Source of the DNA: Sphingopyxis chilensis
GTDB lineage: Bacteria; Pseudomonadota; Alphaproteobacteria; Sphingomonadales; Sphingomonadaceae
Direction of reading: 5' to 3'
NCBI RefSeq assembly: GCF_035930445.1
Contig: NZ_CP142394.1
Location: 2,017,501 to 2,081,500, forward strand
DNA: 64,000 bases
Shown here: positions 35,848-45,147 of the stretch, piece after piece
How the letters are laid out: each line of letters begins with the position of its first letter
How positions within the stretch are numbered: position 1 is the stretch's first letter
Translations under genes and position numbers: made by a program
The notes under the pieces: generated by a model
The model's database searches: none
What the model saw: only the letters and a program-made list of their open reading frames with translations
Told to the model about the DNA's origin: nothing

Positions 35848-36531
35848 ATGCTGATTGCCGTTCCCGACCTGCTCTCCCCAGCCGAAGTGGCGGACATCCG
35901 CGCGATCATCGATGCCGCCGAATGGATCGACGGCAATGCGACGTCGGGCCACCAGTCGGCGCTCGCCAAGCAGAACGAGCAATTGCCCGAGGATGGCGAG
36001 GCCGCCAAGCAGGCGGGGCGAATGATCCTCGAAGCACTCGGCCGCTCCCCGATCTTCTTCGCCTCGGCACTTCCGCTCAAAATCTACCCGCCGCTGTTCA
36101 ATCGTTACGGGGCCGGGCAGCTATTCGACACGCATGTCGATAATGCGATCCGCCTCAAGCGCGGCAGCGATTTCCGCATCCGCAGCGACCTGTCGATCAC
36201 CGTCTTCCTCGAAGCGCCCGAGGATTACGACGGCGGCGAATTGCTGATCGAGGATCATTATGGCGTCCAGCGCGTCAAACTGTCCGCCGGTCACGCGGTC
36301 GTCTATCCCTCGTCGAGCCTGCATCGCGTCACGCCGATCACGCGCGGGCGGCGCGTCGCCTCCTTCTTCTGGCTGCAATCGATGGTCCGCGATGCCGAGA
36401 AGCGCCGGACATTGTTCGACCTCGATCGCGCAGTGCAGCGGCTGACCGGCGAACTCGGCGGCAAGGACCGCTCGGTGATCGAACTCACCGGCGTCTATCA
36501 CAATCTGCTGCGGCTCTGGGCGGACAGTTAA
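35848..36531 (+). CDS. Fe(II)/2-oxoglutarate-dependent PKHD-type hydroxylase
   Basis: A 227-residue dioxygenase of the PiuC/YbiX family. The iron-binding facial triad is H-x-D in [10 protein letters not shown] and the distal His in [13 protein letters not shown]; the 2-oxoglutarate Arg is in [15 protein letters not shown]-terminal region ends [11 protein letters not shown], as usual. The family is iron-repressed and genetically tied to catecholate siderophore receptors; the true substrate is not known. It follows the receptor by 91 bases and is probably co-regulated by Fur. Confidence 0.92.
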   Translation: MLIAVPDLLSPAEVADIRAIIDAAEWIDGNATSGHQSALAKQNEQLPEDGEAAKQAGRMILEALGRSPIFFASALPLKIYPPLFNRYGAGQLFDTHVDNAIRLKRGSDFRIRSDLSITVFLEAPEDYDGGELLIEDHYGVQRVKLSAGHAVVYPSSSLHRVTPITRGRRVASFFWLQSMVRDAEKRRTLFDLDRAVQRLTGELGGKDRSVIELTGVYHNLLRLWADS

Positions 36532-37475
36532 TCCAGCATCGCGCGCCACGCGCGCGAGACATATTCGCGGTCGCCCGCGACCACGCACGCGGCCAGTTCC
36601 TGCTTATCGGCCAACGCTATCGCTGCTTCGGGGCCCAGCACGGTCAACGCCGTCGCCCAGCCGTCGGCGATCATGCAGCTGCGGTGCAGTACCGTCACCG
36701 ATGCGACGCCGTTGACGATGGGGCGTCCGGTCGCGGGATCGAAGCTGTGCGAATAATGCTGACCACCCGCGCTGAAGCCCCGCCGATAATTGCCCGAGGT
36801 CGCCACCGACAGGTCGTGCAGCGCGATGCGCCACGGCGCGAGCGATGCCGTCGGCGGCATTTCGACATCGACCCACCAGGGCTGTCCGTCTGGACGGATC
36901 CCCTCCCCGCGCAGTTCGCCGCCGAGTTCGAGCAGAAAGTGGCGCACGCCGACGTCGAGCAGCCAGTCGGCGGCAAGGTCGACGGCATAGCCCTTGGCGA
37001 TCCCCGAGAGGTCGAGCGCCGCGCCTTCGCCGCGCCGGATGCGCCGCGTCGCGCGATCGAAATCGATCGTCCTTGCGGCGGACGCGCTGGTCGGGGGCGG
37101 CGCACTATCGACAGCCCCCGCGCTGCCGAAGCCCCATGCTTCGGTCAGGCGGCCGAGGCCCGCGTCGAAAGCGCCGCCACTGGCGCGCGCGATTCGAAGC
37201 GCCGCCTTCACGACATGGGCGAGTTCGTCCGGCACCTCGCGCCATACGCCGGCGCGCGCGCGATTGAAGCGCGAGAGATCGGATTCCGCTTCCCACTGGC
37301 TCATCTGTTCGACGACGAGAGCAAGCGCCGCCTCGACGCCGTGCAGGGTCGAGGCGGGCGGCGCCACCGCCTGCAGCGACCAGCTCGTCCCCATGCTCTC
37401 GCCGACGAAGCGTTCGATCCCTGCCCGCGCGTCGCACCCGGCGAAGGCGGCAAGCGTCAACGCGCGAGGGATCAA
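36528..37475 (-). CDS. apbE: FAD:protein FMN transferase, lipoprotein-like
   Basis: A 315-residue ApbE, which attaches FMN covalently to a threonine of exported proteins. [44 protein letters not shown] and [14 protein letters not shown] are diagnostic. The N-terminus LTLAAFAGC looks like a lipobox. No ATG fits; TTG 37475 is the best start available but has no good RBS, so translation may depend on the DUF4198 gene ending 11 bases upstream (37487). Its likely target, the DUF2271 protein, is two genes upstream. Overlaps the hydroxylase stop by four bases (convergent). Confidence 0.87.
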   Translation of the reverse strand: MIPRALTLAAFAGCDARAGIERFVGESMGTSWSLQAVAPPASTLHGVEAALALVVEQMSQWEAESDLSRFNRARAGVWREVPDELAHVVKAALRIARASGGAFDAGLGRLTEAWGFGSAGAVDSAPPPTSASAARTIDFDRATRRIRRGEGAALDLSGIAKGYAVDLAADWLLDVGVRHFLLELGGELRGEGIRPDGQPWWVDVEMPPTASLAPWRIALHDLSVATSGNYRRGFSAGGQHYSHSFDPATGRPIVNGVASVTVLHRSCMIADGWATALTVLGPEAAIALADKQELAACVVAGDREYVSRAWRAMLD

Positions 37476-37486
37476 TATGCGGTCGG

Positions 37487-38320
37487 TCAGGGCGCGAGCA
37501 CCTCGAGCGTCGTGACATAGCTCGCACGGCGCTGCGGCCCTGCCGGTGCCGCGGCGCCTTCTTCGCGCGCCGTACGCGGCGTCGTGACGTTCAGCCAATA
37601 GAGGCCGGGGCCCGTCCAATTGATCTCGACCTTGCCGTCGCTACCCGTCTGAAGTTCCATCTGGCCGAGCTGGTCGCGATAACGGATGCCGCCGGGGATC
37701 ACCGTGACGGGCAGGCCCGCCGCGGGCTTGCCGTCGAGCACGAACTGGAACGTCGCCGCCTCGCCCGCGATCAGGTCGTTCGGATGCGTGACAGGGACCA
37801 GCTCGATCCCCTTCCCCGTCGGTTGGAACAGCGTCACGGTCGGCTCGCCGACGGTCACGAAAATCTCGTTGCGATTGTTCGCTTCGGCGGTCCGCACATT
37901 GGTCGCGCCCGCGGGGATACGCTCGGCGAGGTTCGCGGTCGTCGTGCCGCGCGGCAGGCGCTCGGTCTTGCCGTTCAGGTCATAGCTGCCCATCACGCCG
38001 TCGGATACCGACGCGATCCGCCACGTCCCCTTCTGCGTCAGATGGACGTCGAAGGTGCTGCGATAGCGCCCGGTCGCCTTGTTCTCGATCGCCGCCTCGC
38101 TGCCGTCAGGCGCCCATGCCTTCAGCGCGTCGAGGCGCATCGGATGATGTTCGAAGTAGAAAAGATCGTTCGATATCGCGGCGTCGACCGTGACCCAGAC
38201 ATCGTCGCCCGACAGAACGGTCGACGACGGCAGCATCCACTGACGGTGCGCCGATGCCGGGACGGTGGCGATCGCGGCAAGCGCCGCCCCCGCTGCGAAG
38301 CCCCAAAAACCCTTGTTCAT
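37487..38320 (-). CDS. periplasmic DUF4198 protein
   Basis: A 277-residue exported protein, signal peptide ending PASA near residue 25, then AHRQWMLPSSTVLSGDDVWV, the standard DUF4198 opening. Family members are beta-rich periplasmic proteins seen next to metal-uptake genes; some are annotated as nickel-uptake substrate-binding proteins. The second half (AGLPVTVIPGGIRYR, WTGPGLYWLNVTTP) is a carboxypeptidase-regulatory-like fold. Third gene of the PepSY-DUF2271-DUF4198-ApbE run. Confidence 0.85.
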   Translation of the reverse strand: MNKGFWGFAAGAALAAIATVPASAHRQWMLPSSTVLSGDDVWVTVDAAISNDLFYFEHHPMRLDALKAWAPDGSEAAIENKATGRYRSTFDVHLTQKGTWRIASVSDGVMGSYDLNGKTERLPRGTTTANLAERIPAGATNVRTAEANNRNEIFVTVGEPTVTLFQPTGKGIELVPVTHPNDLIAGEAATFQFVLDGKPAAGLPVTVIPGGIRYRDQLGQMELQTGSDGKVEINWTGPGLYWLNVTTPRTAREEGAAAPAGPQRRASYVTTLEVLAP

Positions 38321-38338
38321 CACCCTGTCCTTTCCTGC

Positions 38339-38869
38339 TTAACGGAAGGAAACCGAGACGGCCCCCAATTCACTTTTTCCCGCGGCGCGTCCGCCCGCTC
38401 CGGCCTTTGCGGGCCAGGTAAAGGGGATACGCAGAAGTTCGCGGCCACCCACTTCGCGGGCCGCCTCGATCACCAGCATGTACTGGCCGGGCGCGGACGC
38501 GCCGAGCTGCGCGCGCGTGAAGGAGATTTTGTGCGCGCCCGGTGCGCGCGTCGCGCCGGTGATCCCGTTCGCGGGGAAAGTCATCGAACGGCCCGCGGCG
38601 CGCCACCACTGGCGCACGTCGCGAAGCCACTTCGTGCCTTCGTTCGCCTTCATGTCGTAATCGTACCAGACCGCCACGGTCCTCGGCTTCGCGCCCTCCT
38701 TCTCGACCCAGATCGCGACATAGGGCTTGTGATATTCGGCGACCTTCAGCCGCGGAATATTGACCGCGACGTCCATCGTCCCCGGCGCGGCGGCAAATAA
38801 GGGCGCGGTGAGTATGGCACCAAGGCCGATCGTCCCGCCGACGATGCGCGCTGGGGTGGTAAGCTGCAT
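38339..38869 (-). CDS. periplasmic DUF2271 protein with flavinylation-like motif
   Basis: A 176-residue exported protein with a signal peptide ending about residue 27 (PLFAAA). The mature part is DUF2271 (IPRLKVAEYHKPYVAIWVEK, WYDYDMKANEGTKWL). Residues 101-111 read NGITGATRAPG; T104-G-A-T107 matches the [S/T]-G-A-[T/S] pattern at which ApbE attaches FMN in NqrC and RnfG, making T107 the candidate FMN site. With ApbE and a PepSY membrane protein in the same run, it is probably a flavin carrier or ferric-chelate reductase in the periplasm. Confidence 0.82.
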   Translation of the reverse strand: MQLTTPARIVGGTIGLGAILTAPLFAAAPGTMDVAVNIPRLKVAEYHKPYVAIWVEKEGAKPRTVAVWYDYDMKANEGTKWLRDVRQWWRAAGRSMTFPANGITGATRAPGAHKISFTRAQLGASAPGQYMLVIEAAREVGGRELLRIPFTWPAKAGAGGRAAGKSELGAVSVSFR

Positions 38870-38880
38870 GAAGGGTCTCC

Positions 38881-39525
38881 CTAGTGGATGAAGATGGTCG
38901 CGATGGCGGCGGGAATCGCGAGCCCCAGCCCGACCAGCGGCCAGGTGCTCCGGCGCTTCGCCGAATGAAGCTGGAGCAGGAACAGGCCAGTGACCGCGAA
39001 AACGAGGCAGGCGAGCGCGAAGACGTCGATGAACAGGCTCCACGCGCCACCCGAATTGCGACCCTTGTGGAGATCGTTGAGGTAGGAAATCCAGCCGCGG
39101 CTGGTGACCTCGCTCGTCGCCTTGCCGGTCGCCAGATCGATCGCGACCCACGCGTCGCCGCCAGGACGCGGCGCGGGCAGATAGACTTCGTCGGCCGACC
39201 ATTCGGCCTCAGCGGACGCTTTGACGGGAAAGCGCTCCTCGACCCAGGCGGCAACGGCGGTCGGCAACGGCGCCTTTTCAGCCGCGGGAACGGCCGCCTT
39301 CAGCGCCGTGAGCATGGTCGGCGGCATCGTCGCCGCCGCTTCGGTGACCACCGGCGCAGCTTCGATATCCGCCGCGTGGTTGAGCGTGAAGCCGGTGATC
39401 GCGAACAGGAGCAGGCCGATCAGGCTGACGGCCGAGCTCATCCAGTGCCACATATGCAGCTGTTTCAGCCAAAAGGCGTTCCGGCTCTTCCGGGCCGCCG
39501 GGCGTTGGGATGTCGGTGCGTGCAT
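38881..39525 (-). CDS. PepSY-domain inner-membrane protein
   Basis: A 214-residue protein with an N-terminal helix (SSAVSLIGLLLFAITGFTLN), a periplasmic PepSY-type loop and a second helix (WSLFIDVFALACLVFAVTG), plus a third near the end. HMWHWMSS, GFTLNHAAD and DLHKGRNSGG supply histidines at helix ends, as in PepSY_TM siderophore reductases, where they are thought to bind haem or pass electrons. First gene of the minus-strand run, start ATG 39525, with a Fur-like box 50-65 bases upstream. Shorter than FoxB-type proteins (one PepSY pair only). Confidence 0.85.
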   Translation of the reverse strand: MHAPTSQRPAARKSRNAFWLKQLHMWHWMSSAVSLIGLLLFAITGFTLNHAADIEAAPVVTEAAATMPPTMLTALKAAVPAAEKAPLPTAVAAWVEERFPVKASAEAEWSADEVYLPAPRPGGDAWVAIDLATGKATSEVTSRGWISYLNDLHKGRNSGGAWSLFIDVFALACLVFAVTGLFLLQLHSAKRRSTWPLVGLGLAIPAAIATIFIH

Positions 39526-39573
39526 CGAAGGTTTCTGCGGCGGGTTCCGGAGGAGCGGGATGCGAGCGGCATT

Positions 39574-39592
39574 ATCGCGAACGATTCTCAAT
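39574..39592 (-). promoter_or_regulatory. Fur-box-like site before the PepSY operon
   Basis: On the minus strand the site reads TTGAGAATCGTTCGCGAT, an imperfect inverted repeat (GAGA-ATCGT-TCGC) close to alphaproteobacterial Fur sites. It lies just upstream of the first gene of the PepSY-DUF2271-DUF4198-ApbE run. Confidence 0.6.
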
Positions 39593-39705
39593 TACAATAA
39601 AATTTGTGAACCACGCGAAAAATGCCGCGCGCGCGGCAGCGGCCGGGCGAACGCATGGCCGGCAGGCAGCGGCGGCCTATGGTTTTCGATCGAAAGGGAA
39701 GTAGG

Positions 39706-39798
39706 TGGCGGAGACGGAGGGATTCGAACCCTCGGTACCGGATTTACCAGTACGACGGTTTAGCAAACCGTTGGTTTCAGCCACTCACCCACGTCTCC
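39706..39798 (-). tRNA. tRNA-Ser (GCT)
   Basis: 93 bases on the minus strand, with the long variable arm of a class II tRNA. Acceptor GGAGACG pairs with CGTCTCC; loop TTGCTAA gives anticodon GCT; CCA encoded (plus-strand TGG 39706-39708). Confidence 0.97.
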
Positions 39799-39922
39799 GC
39801 ATGGTCTGCCGCGCTAACGGCAGGTTTGGCCTAGGCGGGTCGCTATAGCCATGCGCCTCGCGCCCCGCAACGGCAAAGATTGTTCAATTTTATGGGCCTT
39901 GCGCGCATTTCGTCGCTCGAAT

Positions 39923-39988
39923 GATTCGGTCCGGCGTAAATTCGACTCAGGTCATCGCCCGTTCATTGCCCCCGCGTCAAAGCGAGTC
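39923..39988. promoter_or_regulatory. three GANTC sites upstream of eipA
   Basis: GATTC (39923-39927), GACTC (39944-39948) and GAGTC (39984-39988) lie within 66 bases in the 244-base gap before eipA. GANTC is the target of the cell-cycle methylase CcrM, and clusters in alphaproteobacterial promoters often mark GcrA/CcrM control. Presence of CcrM in this organism is assumed. Confidence 0.45.
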
Positions 39989-40042
39989 ATGATTAACGTA
40001 GATTTCGGCGCAAAGGTGCCGCTCGATTTTTGGGGGTCCAAT

Positions 40043-40822
40043 ATGCGGAAGACGTTCACCAGCCTTGCTCTTGCAGCCTTGGCCTCGCTCGGACTTGCAT
40101 TGACGCCGCTGCCGGCGGCGGCGCAGATGCGCGAGATCGATCCCAGCAACACGCAAATCGACTCCGATCTCGACAGTCCCGCACCGCCTGCGACAACAAG
40201 CGATCCCTACAGCGAGCCGTCGTATGACAGCGACCTTGCGACCGGCGACCAACAGACGAGCGAAACGCCGGTCGACGGCGGCACGACGAGCGGCGACACC
40301 GCCGATATGACCGCCACCAGCGTCGCCACCGACGATGGCTCGACCTATAAGCAGGACGACCTGATCGGTGCGGCGGAAGGTGTGTTCGGCAAGGGCGCAC
40401 AGGGTCTCGCGGGATTGATCGAGGATATCCTCAAGAAGCAGGGCGAACCCAACGCCTATATCGTTGGCCGCGAAGCTGGCGGCGCGCTCGTCCTCGGCGT
40501 GCGCTACGGTTCGGGCACGCTGCACCACAAGATCGAGGGCGAGCTGCCCGCTTATTGGACCGGCCCGTCGATCGGTTTCGACGCGGGCGCGAACGCCGGC
40601 AACACCTTCGTCCTCGTTTACAATCTGTTCGACAGCGAGGATCTCTACAAACGCTATCCTGCGGGCGAAGGCGCCGCCTATCTAGTCGGAGGCTTCAACG
40701 CGAGCTACCTGCGCCGCGGCGACGTCGTGCTGATCCCGATCCGGGTCGGCGTCGGCGCACGGCTCGGCGCCAACGTCGGCTATATGAAGTTCCGCAAAAA
40801 GCAGAATTGGGTACCCTTCTGA
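40043..40822 (+). CDS. eipA: DUF1134 envelope protein, EipA-like
   Basis: A 259-residue exported protein: signal peptide to about 28 (PAAAQ), an acidic/threonine-rich spacer (about 29-105), then DUF1134 with EGVFGKGAQGLAGLIEDIL, KQGEPNAYIVGREAGGALV and VRYGSGTLHHK. In Brucella and Caulobacter EipA is a periplasmic beta-barrel-like protein important for cell-envelope integrity and division. The ATG at 40043 gives the signal peptide; the frame is open upstream to 39851 but that part is not protein-like. Confidence 0.88.
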   Translation: MRKTFTSLALAALASLGLALTPLPAAAQMREIDPSNTQIDSDLDSPAPPATTSDPYSEPSYDSDLATGDQQTSETPVDGGTTSGDTADMTATSVATDDGSTYKQDDLIGAAEGVFGKGAQGLAGLIEDILKKQGEPNAYIVGREAGGALVLGVRYGSGTLHHKIEGELPAYWTGPSIGFDAGANAGNTFVLVYNLFDSEDLYKRYPAGEGAAYLVGGFNASYLRRGDVVLIPIRVGVGARLGANVGYMKFRKKQNWVPF

Positions 40823-40850
40823 GAATTGGCCCGTTTGCCACGGGGGCGAC

Positions 40851-40880
40851 AGCCCGCGCTTCGGCGCGGGCTTTTTCTTT
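40851..40880 (+). terminator. intrinsic terminator of eipA
   Basis: AGCCCGCGC (40851-40859), TTCG loop, GCGCGGGCT (40864-40872), then TTTTCTTT. A UUCG-capped stem with a T-run, 29 bases after the eipA stop. Confidence 0.92.
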
Positions 40881-40923
40881 GTGCGGATGATATCGGGGAC
40901 CGCCCCATCCGGAGATCGACGAC

Positions 40924-41307
40924 ATGACATCGAAGCCCGCCAGTGACCCGCACTATTCGCCCTTCACGGTCGGCGGCGGCCTGATCTTCGTCTCGGGCCA
41001 GCTTCCTCTGCGGCCGGGCCGCGATTCATCGCTGGCGGATGCACCGTTCAAGGCACAGGTCGAGCAAACATTGTCGAACCTCGAAAACGTCCTGCATCAG
41101 GCCGGTGCCGACCTTTCACAGGTGATCAAGACGACCGTCTATCTCAGCAGCATTGCCGACTGGGATGAACTGGACATCCTGTACCGGCAATTCTTCGGCG
41201 AAACGCGACCCGCCCGAAGCGTTGTCCCCACCGGCCCGCTCCATTTCGGATTCCGTATCGAGATCGAGGCTATCGCGCTCTCGGCCAAGGCCCAGGCATC
41301 CGGATAA
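40924..41307 (+). CDS. RidA family protein
   Basis: A 127-residue Rid/YjgF protein. It has YSPFTVGGGLIFVSGQLPL, NVLHQAGADLSQVIKTTVYL and the C-terminal RPARSVVPTGPLHFGFRIEIEA, where the Arg of the R-P-A-R-S segment corresponds to the active-site arginine of RidA imine/enamine deaminases. It may clear reactive 2-aminoacrylate, but many Rid subfamilies have other roles. Stands alone after the eipA terminator. Confidence 0.87.
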   Translation: MTSKPASDPHYSPFTVGGGLIFVSGQLPLRPGRDSSLADAPFKAQVEQTLSNLENVLHQAGADLSQVIKTTVYLSSIADWDELDILYRQFFGETRPARSVVPTGPLHFGFRIEIEAIALSAKAQASG

Positions 41308-41397
41308 TACCCCCGGCGACGGACGCCCCTGACTGTGATATCAAGAGAGCGACTTTGACGTGCCGGCCCGCCGCACGCAACCAGTCGGGGAGGCATT

Positions 41398-41847
41398 ATG
41401 TCGGTCGAACCCTTGCATCATGACCGCCGGCTTTCGCCGTTCGAGCGGAGCCCGATCCTGACCGGGGTGGCCGTCGGCGTTGCCTCGCTGCTCCCACACG
41501 CATTCCTGTCGGCGCAGGCATCGCTCGCTTTCGCCGCGATTCTGATCGCGTTGATTGCCGGTATCTATTTCGGGTTTGCCGTCGTGAACGGATCGCCCCG
41601 CGACCAGCTTGTCGAATTCAACGTCACCGGCGCCTTCGCCATTGCGGGGCTGCTCGGCTTGCTGCACTGGCCCCTCCTGTTGCCGCTTGCCTATTTCGGC
41701 CACGCCGCGTGGGATTTCGCGCATCACCGTCGCGCGCATCTGCCGCTCGTGGCGATCCCGCAGTGGTATGTGCCTTGGTGCGTCGTCATCGACGTCATCG
41801 TCGGGACCGGCTTGCTGTTGATCTGGCGAAACCACGGCCTGATCTAA
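41398..41847 (+). CDS. small multi-spanning membrane protein (DUF6010-like)
   Basis: A 149-residue protein with four or five predicted helices. FAAILIALIAGIYFGFAVVN, LVEFNVTGAFAIAGLLG and YFGHAAWDFAHHRRAHLPL (histidine-rich) resemble DUF6010 proteins, which have no assigned function. The paired His in HHRR and the WDFAHH motif hint at metal or haem contact, but this is speculation. Convergent with apt. Confidence 0.6.
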   Translation: MSVEPLHHDRRLSPFERSPILTGVAVGVASLLPHAFLSAQASLAFAAILIALIAGIYFGFAVVNGSPRDQLVEFNVTGAFAIAGLLGLLHWPLLLPLAYFGHAAWDFAHHRRAHLPLVAIPQWYVPWCVVIDVIVGTGLLLIWRNHGLI

Positions 41848-41862
41848 AATGCGCCGAAGCGC

Positions 41863-42417
41863 CTAGTCGCCGTCGAAGGCGATCAGCGTTTCGCAAGCCA
41901 GTCCGGCTGCATCGAGCCGCTGCGACCCGCCAAGATCGGGCAGATCGATCACGAACAGCGCCGCCGCCACCTCGGCACCGACGCTGCGCATCAGCGCTGC
42001 GGTGGCGAGGATCGTGCCGCCGGTCGCGAGCAGGTCATCAACGAGGATGACGCGATGCCCCGGCAGCACCGCGCCATCATGGAGTTCGAGGCGATCGACG
42101 CCATATTCGAGTTCGTAATCCACGCCGATCGTCACGCCGGGCAGCTTGCCCGCCTTGCGTACCGGAACGACGCCAAGACCCATGGCGGTCGCCATCGCGG
42201 CGCCGAACAGAAAACCGCGCGCCTCGACCGCGACGATGAGATCGGGGCGGTAGGCCGCGGCGCGCGCGCTCAGCCGGCGCACGCTCTCGCTGAAACCGGC
42301 GGCATCGCCGATCAGCGTCGTGATATCGCGAAACTGGATGCCCGGCTTTGGAAAGTCCGGGATCGTGCGGACGAGTGACGCGAGGTCGAGGTCCGGCTGG
42401 GGCGGGAGGGCGATCAT
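41863..42417 (-). CDS. apt: adenine phosphoribosyltransferase
   Basis: A 184-residue purine-salvage enzyme making AMP from adenine and PRPP. The PRPP loop VILVDDLLATGGTILAT is intact, with ARGFLFGAAMATAMG and the N-terminal IPDFPKPGIQFRDITTL typical of Apt. It starts 28 bases after petC and is probably co-transcribed with the bc1 operon. Confidence 0.95.
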   Translation of the reverse strand: MIALPPQPDLDLASLVRTIPDFPKPGIQFRDITTLIGDAAGFSESVRRLSARAAAYRPDLIVAVEARGFLFGAAMATAMGLGVVPVRKAGKLPGVTIGVDYELEYGVDRLELHDGAVLPGHRVILVDDLLATGGTILATAALMRSVGAEVAAALFVIDLPDLGGSQRLDAAGLACETLIAFDGD

Positions 42418-42445
42418 GACGTCACAATCGCCCTGCCCCCGTTTC

Positions 42446-43258
42446 TCAATGCTTCTTGTCGGCCCAGATGTTCCGGTACGACAGATAGGTCAGTACAGTG
42501 AAGATCAGCAGGAAGAAGAACACCGCATAACCGACCTGGATGCGTTTGATCAGCTTCGGTTCGGCGGTCCAGACGAGGAATGCGGTCACGTCCTTCGACA
42601 TCTGGTCGACGGTCGCCTGGGTGCCATCGGCATAGGTGACCTGGTTCGGAGCCAGCGGCGGGGCCATCGCGAGGTTGAGGTTCGCGAAATAGGGGTTGTA
42701 GTGCAGCCCCGTGCCCGGCTTCAGCTCGGCCGGCAGGTTCGCCGGCGGGTTCTGGAACCCGGTCAGCAGCGAATAGACATAGTCCTTGCCGCCTTCGCGC
42801 GCCTTGGTGATCAGCGAAAGGTCGGGCGGCAGCGCATTGTTGTTCGCGGCGCGCGCGGCGACTTCGTTCGCGTAGGGCGACGGGAAATAATCCGACGGCA
42901 GGCCATCGCGCGTCGCCGGTTCACCCGTGTCAGGGTTGATCGACGGGACCTGGAAGCCCCTGGCGAAAGTCTTGATCTGCCCTTCGGTGTATCCGAGGTC
43001 CGCAATGTCGCGGAAGGCGACGAGGTGCAGGCCGTGGCAGGCCGAGCAGACTTCCTTGTACACCTGCATCCCGCGTTGCAGCTGCGCCTTGTCCCAATGC
43101 GGCAGCAGGATGCCATCGCTGGCGAGCTTCAGATGCTTGGGGTGCTTGTGAAACTCGTGCGCGACATTGGGTTCATTCTTGAGCGGCGTCGTGAAGATCG
43201 CGAGCACCAGCGCGGTAATGAAACCGAGACCGACGAGAAAACCGAGCGGACGAACCAT
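42446..43258 (-). CDS. petC: cytochrome c1 subunit of the bc1 complex
   Basis: A 270-residue c-type cytochrome: haem-binding VCSACHGLHLV (C-x-x-C-H) near residue 50, the distal methionine in NLAMAPPLAPNQV, and a C-terminal membrane anchor (GYAVFFFLLIFTVLTYLSY). It accepts electrons from the Rieske protein and passes them to cytochrome c. ATG 43258 (MVRPLG) gives a short N-terminal export helix. Last structural gene of petABC. Confidence 0.95.
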   Translation of the reverse strand: MVRPLGFLVGLGFITALVLAIFTTPLKNEPNVAHEFHKHPKHLKLASDGILLPHWDKAQLQRGMQVYKEVCSACHGLHLVAFRDIADLGYTEGQIKTFARGFQVPSINPDTGEPATRDGLPSDYFPSPYANEVAARAANNNALPPDLSLITKAREGGKDYVYSLLTGFQNPPANLPAELKPGTGLHYNPYFANLNLAMAPPLAPNQVTYADGTQATVDQMSKDVTAFLVWTAEPKLIKRIQVGYAVFFFLLIFTVLTYLSYRNIWADKKH

Positions 43259-43289
43259 GGCTGTATCAGCTCCTATTAAAGTCCGGCGC

Positions 43290-44576
43290 TCAGGCCGTTG
43301 CCGAAGCCGACGCGGTGTCGGTGGCGTGTTTGGCGAGGACCGCTTCGGTGATCGAATTCGGCATCGGAAGCGGGCGTTCAATCCGCGACACGATCGGCAG
43401 GATCACCAGGAAGTGCGCGAAATAATAGATCGCACCCAGCTGGCTGAGGATCACCCACGGCTGTTCGGCGGGCTGCATGCCGCACCAGCCGAGGAGCAGT
43501 ACGTCGGCGACGAGGACCCAGAAGAAGATGCGGTACAGCGGGCGATAGTTCGACGACTTGACCGGCGAGCTGTCGAGCCAGGGCAGGAAGAACAGCAGCG
43601 CGATCGAAGCGAACATCGCGATGACGCCCCACAGCTTCGCGTCGATCCACAGGAAGTTGAAGGTGAAGGCCTTCAGGATCGCGTAAAAGGGCAGGAAATA
43701 CCATTCGGGAACGATATGCGCGGGCGTCGAAAGCGAGTTTGCCGGAATATAATTGTCGGCATGGCCGAGCGTGTTCGGGCTGAAGAAGGTCAGCGCGACA
43801 AACACGAGCAGGAAGACGCCGACGCCGAAGCCGTCCTTCGCGGTGTAATAGGGGTGGAACGGGACGGTGTCCTGTTCGTCCTTCACCTCGATGCCCGTCG
43901 GGTTCGACGAACCCGGGATGTGCAGCGCCCAGATGTGCAGGATGATGACACCCAGGATCACGAACGGCAGCAGATAGTGCAGCGAGAAGAAGCGGTTGAG
44001 CGTCGCGTTGTCGGGAACGAAGCCGCCAAGCAGCCATTCGCGCACCGGCTCGCCGACGAGCGGGATCGCAGAGAAGAAGCCGGTGATCACCTGCGCGCCC
44101 CAGAAGCTCATCTGGCCCCAGGGAAGCACATAGCCCATGAAGGCGGTCGCCATCATCAGGAGGAAGATCACGACGCCGAGCAGCCACACCATTTCGCGCG
44201 GCGCCTTGTACGAACCGTAATAAAGGCCGCGGAAGATGTGGAGATACACGACGATGAAGAACATGCTCGCGCCGTTCATATGCGCGTAGCGGATGAACCA
44301 GCCGGCATTCACGTCGCGCATGATATGCTCGACCGAATTGAACGCGACGTCCGCATTGGCAGCATAGTGCATCGCCAGAACGATACCGGTGATGATCTGG
44401 ATCATCAGCGCGGCGCCGGCGAGGACGCCGAAGTTCCAGAAATAGTTGAGGTTGCGCGGAACCGGATAGCCGGGTCCCGTGGCGTTGTAGACCAGCCGAG
44501 GGATCGGCAGCTTCTCGTCCATCCACTTCATCAGCGGATGTTGCGGCTCATAGGGCTTGGCCCAGGGAAAGCTCAT
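43290..44576 (-). CDS. petB: cytochrome b subunit of the bc1 complex
   Basis: A 428-residue eight-helix membrane protein. Both haem-ligand helices are visible ([20 protein letters not shown], with [20 protein letters not shown]), and the Qo-site PEWYF motif is intact ([16 protein letters not shown]). Carries out quinol oxidation and quinone reduction in the bc1 complex. Overlaps nothing; 13 bases from petA and 31 from petC, a single transcript. Confidence 0.97.
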   Translation of the reverse strand: MSFPWAKPYEPQHPLMKWMDEKLPIPRLVYNATGPGYPVPRNLNYFWNFGVLAGAALMIQIITGIVLAMHYAANADVAFNSVEHIMRDVNAGWFIRYAHMNGASMFFIVVYLHIFRGLYYGSYKAPREMVWLLGVVIFLLMMATAFMGYVLPWGQMSFWGAQVITGFFSAIPLVGEPVREWLLGGFVPDNATLNRFFSLHYLLPFVILGVIILHIWALHIPGSSNPTGIEVKDEQDTVPFHPYYTAKDGFGVGVFLLVFVALTFFSPNTLGHADNYIPANSLSTPAHIVPEWYFLPFYAILKAFTFNFLWIDAKLWGVIAMFASIALLFFLPWLDSSPVKSSNYRPLYRIFFWVLVADVLLLGWCGMQPAEQPWVILSQLGAIYYFAHFLVILPIVSRIERPLPMPNSITEAVLAKHATDTASASATA

Positions 44577-44589
44577 CTTATCTCGCTCC

Positions 44590-45147
44590 TCAGCCGATCG
44601 TCACGACGGTATCGCTGGTGAATTCATAGGGCGGCACGACCAGATTCTTGGGTGCCGGCCCCTTACGGATGCGCGCCGCGGTGTCATAGTGCGAACCGTG
44701 GCACGGGCAGAAATAACCGCCATAATCGCCACGATTCTCACCCTCGGCGGCGCCGAGCGGCACGCAACCGAGATGCGTGCAGACGCCGAGCGTGATCAGC
44801 CAGTTTTCCTTGCCGGGCTTGGTACGCTGGTCGATCGTTTCGGGGTCGCGCAGGTCGCCCATCGGGACGGCCTTGGCTTCGGCGATTTCCTTGGCAACGA
44901 GGTTGCGCACGAACACGGGTTGCTTGCGCCAGCTCGTCTTGATCGCCTGACCGGGTTGAATCGCCGAAATGTCGATTTCGGTCGACGACAGCGCGAGCAC
45001 GTCGGCCGACGGGTTCATCTGGTTGAGCAGCGGCAGCACCACCGCCACCGCACCGACACCAGCGAAACTCACTGCCGCAATATTGATGAAATCCCGGCGG
45101 CGTACGCCATCTTCGATACCGGCGTTGAGTTCAGTTTCACTGGCCAT
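44590..45147 (-). CDS. petA: Rieske iron-sulfur subunit of the bc1 complex
   Basis: A 185-residue Rieske protein. The 2Fe-2S ligands are [10 protein letters not shown] and CPCHGSHYD. The N-terminus has a twin-arginine-like signal [16 protein letters not shown] that also serves as membrane anchor. First gene of petABC. ATG 45147, AAGGG upstream. Divergent from trmL-hemF across a 222-base gap. Confidence 0.96.
   Translation of the reverse strand: MASETELNAGIEDGVRRRDFINIAAVSFAGVGAVAVVLPLLNQMNPSADVLALSSTEIDISAIQPGQAIKTSWRKQPVFVRNLVAKEIAEAKAVPMGDLRDPETIDQRTKPGKENWLITLGVCTHLGCVPLGAAEGENRGDYGGYFCPCHGSHYDTAARIRKGPAPKNLVVPPYEFTSDTVVTIG

Noticed and set aside
39706..39798. Genomic island integrated at tRNA-Ser
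   Set aside because: No integrase, no repeated tRNA 3' end within the window, and flanking genes are ordinary for the lineage.
39799..40042. CtrA site before eipA
   Set aside because: Only single TTAA-like half sites occur; no TTAA-N7-TTAA pair was found.
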